Shown here: positions 60,516 through 64,000 of the stretch, in pieces
Layout: every line of letters starts with the position of its first letter
How positions within the stretch are numbered: the stretch's first letter is position 1
The notes under the pieces: model-generated
What the model saw: the letters and a program-made list of their open reading frames with translations, nothing else
Databases searched by the model: none
Told to the model about the DNA's origin: nothing
Made by a program: the position numbers and the translations under genes
NCBI GenBank assembly: GCA_016432265.1
Contig: CP066681.1
Location: 1,824,342-1,888,341 of the forward strand
From: Micavibrio aeruginosavorus
Lineage (GTDB): Bacteria > Pseudomonadota > Alphaproteobacteria > Micavibrionales > Micavibrionaceae
Direction: 5' to 3'
Length of the DNA stretch: 64,000 nt

Positions 60516-61862
60516 CTATCCCGGCAAATGAATGACCGCCCGCACCCCTCCGTGCGGACTATGCTCGAGCCATATCTTCCCGCCATGAGCATGAACGACC
60601 TCGCGGGCGATCGGCAACCCCAACCCCACCCCCCCGGTCGAGGCATTGCGTGACTGGTCGACTCGCACAAAAGGTTTGAACACTTCCTCGCGTTGATCTT
60701 CCGGAATGCCCGGCCCATCGTCATCCACCCGAACCTCAACCAATTGACCATCGTCAATGTGATGCGCGGAAACCCAGATATGAGGAGCATATTTACGGGC
60801 ATTGGTCACGATGTTCGTCAGGCAGCGTTCAAACGCCAAAGGCCGCAGCAGCAATGACAAATCCTGATCCATCTCAAGATGGACATCAACCCCCTGCCGT
60901 TTCATTCCTGCCACCACGCGGTCAAGTATCTGCCGAAGGTCGGTTCGCACCGGCTGCTCCCCCCCCTCGCCCTTGGCAAAATCCAGATAAGCATTGATCA
61001 TCCGCTCCATGTCGGCCACATCATGCTTCAGAGCCTCGACATCCGGCCCCTCTGGCAACATCGCCAGTTGTAGCCGCATGCGGGTAAGCGGCGTGCGCAG
61101 ATCGTGAGACACCCCGGCCAGCATCGCCGCACGCTGGGTGATCTGTCGCTTGACGCGTTCATGCATATCCAAGAAAGCCTGCGCCGCCTGCCGCACTTCG
61201 CGTGCTCCCTCAGGTTTGAATGACGATGGAATATCAAGACCACGGCCGAATCGCTCGGCCACCACGGCGAGACGCCGGATCGGCCGAATCTGGTTGCGCA
61301 TAAACAAAATGGCGATTGCCAGCAGAATAACTGAGCTACCGATCATCCAGAGAATGACAATATAGCTGGAAGAGGAGAAAAGGCGACGTTGCGGCAAACT
61401 GACGGTCAGGACGCCTTCCTCAAGCTGTACCCGGACATCAACCCACTTCTCTTCACTGTCGATCATTAACGTAAAGGGCCGGCGCACTTTGGTTTCAAGT
61501 TCAGCAGAGAGCGCATCGACCATCATCAACCGCCGCCAATCGATATCGCTTCCAGCAAGATTTTGCGTATCGATCCGCTCGCCCGGGGCATAGCTGATCA
61601 GTAAATCAAGATGCTGCGCCGCGTAACGTGACAAGCCGCCTATCTGCTTCTCACCGTCAGTCCCTTCCAGTACCTCGGCCATGATAGAGATTTCCCCAGC
61701 CACAGCAAAGGCCAGACGGCTGGTCATTTTTTCCCAGTGGCGGTCGAAGAAGATATAGGCAGTGATGGCCTGCAACAGCAGTACAGGCATAATCAGGATC
61801 AATAAGGAACGCCCGAAAATCGTGCGCGGCAGGAATTTTTTAAAGCGATTCTTCAGACTCAC
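60516..61862 (-). CDS. EnvZ-like osmosensor histidine kinase
   Basis: 448 residues from GTG 61862, which has GAGG 5 nt upstream; the in-frame TTG at 61883 lies inside the regulator gene. TM1 is about 15-35 and TM2 about 165-185. Between is a periplasmic domain. HAMP follows (IRPIRRLAVVAERFGRG). H box AGVSHDLRTPLTRMR (His about 253). ATPase N box TNARKYAP, G1 DDDGPGIP and G2 GGVGLGL. Paired with the regulator gene, whose stop is 7 bp upstream. Confidence 0.93.
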   Translation of the reverse strand: MSLKNRFKKFLPRTIFGRSLLILIMPVLLLQAITAYIFFDRHWEKMTSRLAFAVAGEISIMAEVLEGTDGEKQIGGLSRYAAQHLDLLISYAPGERIDTQNLAGSDIDWRRLMMVDALSAELETKVRRPFTLMIDSEEKWVDVRVQLEEGVLTVSLPQRRLFSSSSYIVILWMIGSSVILLAIAILFMRNQIRPIRRLAVVAERFGRGLDIPSSFKPEGAREVRQAAQAFLDMHERVKRQITQRAAMLAGVSHDLRTPLTRMRLQLAMLPEGPDVEALKHDVADMERMINAYLDFAKGEGGEQPVRTDLRQILDRVVAGMKRQGVDVHLEMDQDLSLLLRPLAFERCLTNIVTNARKYAPHIWVSAHHIDDGQLVEVRVDDDGPGIPEDQREEVFKPFVRVDQSRNASTGGVGLGLPIAREVVHAHGGKIWLEHSPHGGVRAVIHLPG

Positions 61863-61869
61863 TCCACCC

Positions 61870-62577
61870 TCACTCGTTTTCAATCCGCAACATATAGCCG
61901 CGCCCTCGCACTGTTTTCAGACAACGCGGGCGTTTGACATCATCTTCGAGCTTGCGCCGCAGGCGTGTCACCTGCACATCGATTGTGCGCTCTCCGGCAT
62001 CAAGATCGCACAAAGCAGCCAGATCTTCGCGGCTGATCACTTCCCCGGCACGGCTGGCAAGCGCCCGCAGCAGATTGGCTTCAACCGTGGTGAGGCGGAT
62101 AGTCTCCTGACCATCCTGCAATTCGTTGACGGATTCATCGTATAACCAACGCCCGACGCGGAATGTTTTCAAGCCCCTCGGCTTTGGGCGGCGGCGCAAA
62201 ATGGCTTGCAGGCGCAAGACCAGTTCACGCGGCTCGAACGGTTTTGAAAGGTAATCATCGGCGCCGTTTTCGAACCCGGAAATTTTATCGTCGGTTTCCC
62301 CGAGCGCCGTCAGCAGCAGCACCGGCGTATCATGCTCATCCTTAAAGCGCCGGGTAAAAGATAGACCTGTTTCACCCGGCATCATGATATCAACCACCAG
62401 CGCATCGAACAGGAACCGTGCCAAAATCTCATCGGCCTCGGCCGCCGAAGCCGCCGCCACCACAAGGAAGCCGTTTTCCTGCAAATAACGCAACAAAAGA
62501 CTGCGTATCCGCTCGTCATCGTCAACGATCAGAATATGGGGCAATTCTTCAGGATTCGCAGAAGCCAGATTTTGCAT
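61870..62577 (-). CDS. OmpR-family response regulator
   Basis: 235 residues. Receiver domain (about 14-128) has acidic pocket VDDDER, phosphoacceptor in DALVVDIMMPGETG, LTALGE and the Lys of YLSKPFEPREL. The C-terminal winged helix (about 140-235) has LTTVEANLLRALA and the recognition part TIDVQVTRLRRKLE. It is the first gene of the two-component pair with the EnvZ-like kinase, divergent from ilvE with 67 bp between. Confidence 0.95.
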   Translation of the reverse strand: MQNLASANPEELPHILIVDDDERIRSLLLRYLQENGFLVVAAASAAEADEILARFLFDALVVDIMMPGETGLSFTRRFKDEHDTPVLLLTALGETDDKISGFENGADDYLSKPFEPRELVLRLQAILRRRPKPRGLKTFRVGRWLYDESVNELQDGQETIRLTTVEANLLRALASRAGEVISREDLAALCDLDAGERTIDVQVTRLRRKLEDDVKRPRCLKTVRGRGYMLRIENE

Positions 62578-62644
62578 TTCTCTGTTCTACTTCATATACT
62601 TCGTTTTGGAAACTTTCAGTACAACCGTTATAAGGAATATGTAA

Positions 62645-63547
62645 ATGGCAGCGCCCGGACTTCCCTTTGATGATCGCGACGGCTGGATTTGGATGGATGG
62701 CAAAATGTGGAGCTGGCGCGAGGCCAAGATTCACGTCATGTCGCATGGTTTGCATTACGGCGGCAGTGTTTTCGAAGGCGAACGTATTTATGATGGCCAT
62801 ATCTTCAAGCTGAAAGAACACTCCGACCGTCTGGTAGGCTCAGGCCAACTGCTGGACATGCCTCTGCCCTATACATCCGAGCAAATCATGGATTTCAGCC
62901 GTGAAGTGATGGAAGCCAACAAAATCGATAACGGTTATGTCCGTCCGCTGGCGTGGCGCGGCCCCGAAGCCATGGGCATCGCGGCACAGGCCTGCAAAAC
63001 CCATGTCGCGATTGCGGTGTGGGAATGGCCGAAATATTTCTTCCCCAAATCGGGGGATAATGCCGGTCTGGCGCTGAAAACTTCGAAGTGGCGCCGCTGC
63101 GACCCGCGCACCATGCCCGTGCAGGCAAAATGCGCCGGGATTTACGGCATCGGCACGCTGGCCAAGCACGAAGCCGACCGCGCCGGGTTTGACGACGCCC
63201 TGATGCTGGACATCCACGGCCGCGTCGCCGAGGCCTCGGGCGCAAACTTGTTCGTGGTCAAGGACGGTATGATCAAAACCCCCGTGCCGGAATGTTTCCT
63301 TAACGGCATCACTCGCCAGACCGTGATCAAACTGGCGCGCGATCTAGGGTACACGGTGGAGGAAGGCCATATCATGCCGGACGACCTGAACGGCGTGCAG
63401 GAAATTTTCCTGACTGGCACAGCCGCCGAAATCGCGCCGGTTTCAAAAGTGGACAACATCGTGAACCTGCCTATCGGGCCGGTTACGGAACGGCTGAAGT
63501 CCGCCTACGGCGATCTGGTACGGCAAAAACCCGCGAAAGCGGCTTAA
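62645..63547 (+). CDS. ilvE: branched-chain amino acid aminotransferase
   Basis: 300 residues, PLP enzyme of fold type IV. It converts the branched 2-oxoacids to Val, Leu and Ile, joining the leu genes upstream in the window. Seen: GLHYGGSVFEGERIY, the PLP lysine in PVQAKCAGIYG, GRVAEASGANLFVV and FLTGTAAEIAPV. AAGGA stands 8 nt before the ATG. Relatives often call this a D-amino-acid or 4-amino-4-deoxychorismate family, but this pattern and length fit IlvE best. Confidence 0.93.
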   Translation: MAAPGLPFDDRDGWIWMDGKMWSWREAKIHVMSHGLHYGGSVFEGERIYDGHIFKLKEHSDRLVGSGQLLDMPLPYTSEQIMDFSREVMEANKIDNGYVRPLAWRGPEAMGIAAQACKTHVAIAVWEWPKYFFPKSGDNAGLALKTSKWRRCDPRTMPVQAKCAGIYGIGTLAKHEADRAGFDDALMLDIHGRVAEASGANLFVVKDGMIKTPVPECFLNGITRQTVIKLARDLGYTVEEGHIMPDDLNGVQEIFLTGTAAEIAPVSKVDNIVNLPIGPVTERLKSAYGDLVRQKPAKAA

Positions 63548-63573
63548 CACCGCGCAAGCCGCAATATCTTCGC

Positions 63574-63987
63574 CTAGAATCTGGTGTTGATAAGTTTTTT
63601 AATCCGGAAAACCAGTTCATCAAACTGGGTTCTGTCTATATATTCGACAACGCCTGCGGCCTTCACTGCTGCCGCTTGCACTGCATTGCCTTCACCCTTG
63701 TCATCGAGAGCCATTACCAGCACATCTGGAATCTTCTCGAAAACTTCCTTGCATAAATCAAGCGGATCACCGACATTTTTCGAGCGCAAATCAAGGATAA
63801 TCATTTCCATTGCAATCCGGCGCTGCGCTATATATTCAACCGCCTTGTCAACGGTGGCACAGGTAAAGAGTTGGCACTCCATAGACCCTATATCCATGAA
63901 CGCCCTTTCAATCTTCTTGATATCAACTTGGTTATCGGTGATGAACATGATGTTATGCGGCGCCACTTCAAACTGATCAGATGACAT
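63574..63987 (-). CDS. receiver-like protein with a degenerate phosphorylation site
   Basis: 137 residues, single receiver-fold domain. Acidic pair in FITDNQVDIKK, phosphoacceptor-like Asp in MIILDLRSKN. The Thr/Ser switch position reads ALDDKG and the usual Lys-Pro (KP) is DR in YIDRTQF. Missing Lys argues against normal phosphotransfer. GGAAG stands 8 nt before the ATG at 63987, near the window end. A pseudo-receiver partner or a signalling adaptor is likely; inference. Confidence 0.75.
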   Translation of the reverse strand: MSSDQFEVAPHNIMFITDNQVDIKKIERAFMDIGSMECQLFTCATVDKAVEYIAQRRIAMEMIILDLRSKNVGDPLDLCKEVFEKIPDVLVMALDDKGEGNAVQAAAVKAAGVVEYIDRTQFDELVFRIKKLINTRF

Positions 63988-64000
63988 ATAAGTCGCTTCC

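Overview
The window reads as chromosomal DNA of an alphaproteobacterium. Support comes from the ffh-rpsP-rimM-trmD-rplS block, a dapF-mtaB-rib-ftsY-amn block, a DUF2336 protein, a phasin, an OmpR/EnvZ-type pair and leuC/leuD/leuB. Many house-keeping genes sit beside lineage-specific proteins I do not recognise. A Micavibrio-like or Rhodospirillales-like host is possible, but that is inference. No prophage, insertion sequence or CRISPR array was found.

Layout. 0-8.3 kb: an unrecognised protein with a tandem C-terminal duplication, a divergent pair (M48 lipoprotein protease and an SNase-fold protein), proline iminopeptidase, pgk, a DUF2336 protein and two small unknown genes. 8.4-14.7 kb: a tight minus-strand run dapF-mtaB-ribE-ribB-ribH-ftsY-amn. 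14.9-20.7 kb: an unknown gene, then ffh-rpsP-[DUF559::rimM]-trmD-(lipoprotein, opposite strand)-rplS. 20.7-26.7 kb: two small unknown genes, then leuC, an unknown 438-residue gene, an HD-domain gene, leuD and leuB. 26.7-44.6 kb: an 18-kb minus-strand type IV pilus (MSHA/T2SS-like) locus with pilin, AraC-type regulator, secretin, PilT, PilU, prepilin peptidase, TPR protein, PilP/PilO/PilM-N-like proteins, PilC and PilB. An ABC transporter is split between two places inside it. 44.8-49.1 kb: an RND pump and its adaptor behind a perfect 16-bp palindrome. 49.4-54.4 kb: a prokaryotic pentameric ligand-gated channel homologue, tRNA-Leu, tRNA-Gly, an OmpA-type lipoprotein, apaG, trkH and a lipoprotein. 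54.4-64 kb: hslO, an ABC-2 permease, recX, a PAS histidine kinase, phasin, csaA, an EnvZ/OmpR-like pair, ilvE and a degenerate receiver protein.

Most notable points. (1) A DUF559 endonuclease-like domain carried with three palindromic repeats has entered between rpsP and rimM and is in one open frame with RimM; the downstream repeat copy supplies an ATG for RimM at the same relative place where the upstream copy supplies the DUF559 ATG. (2) The pilus locus contains an ABC ATPase, an ABC permease and a membrane-anchored partner, resembling the PilG/PilH/PilI arrangement of Myxococcus. (3) The SNase-fold protein lacks all three canonical catalytic residues. (4) The first gene may carry an SpvC/OspF-like fold without its catalytic histidine. 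(5) A pLGIC homologue is present. All family calls were made by eye from the translated sequence; none was checked against a database.
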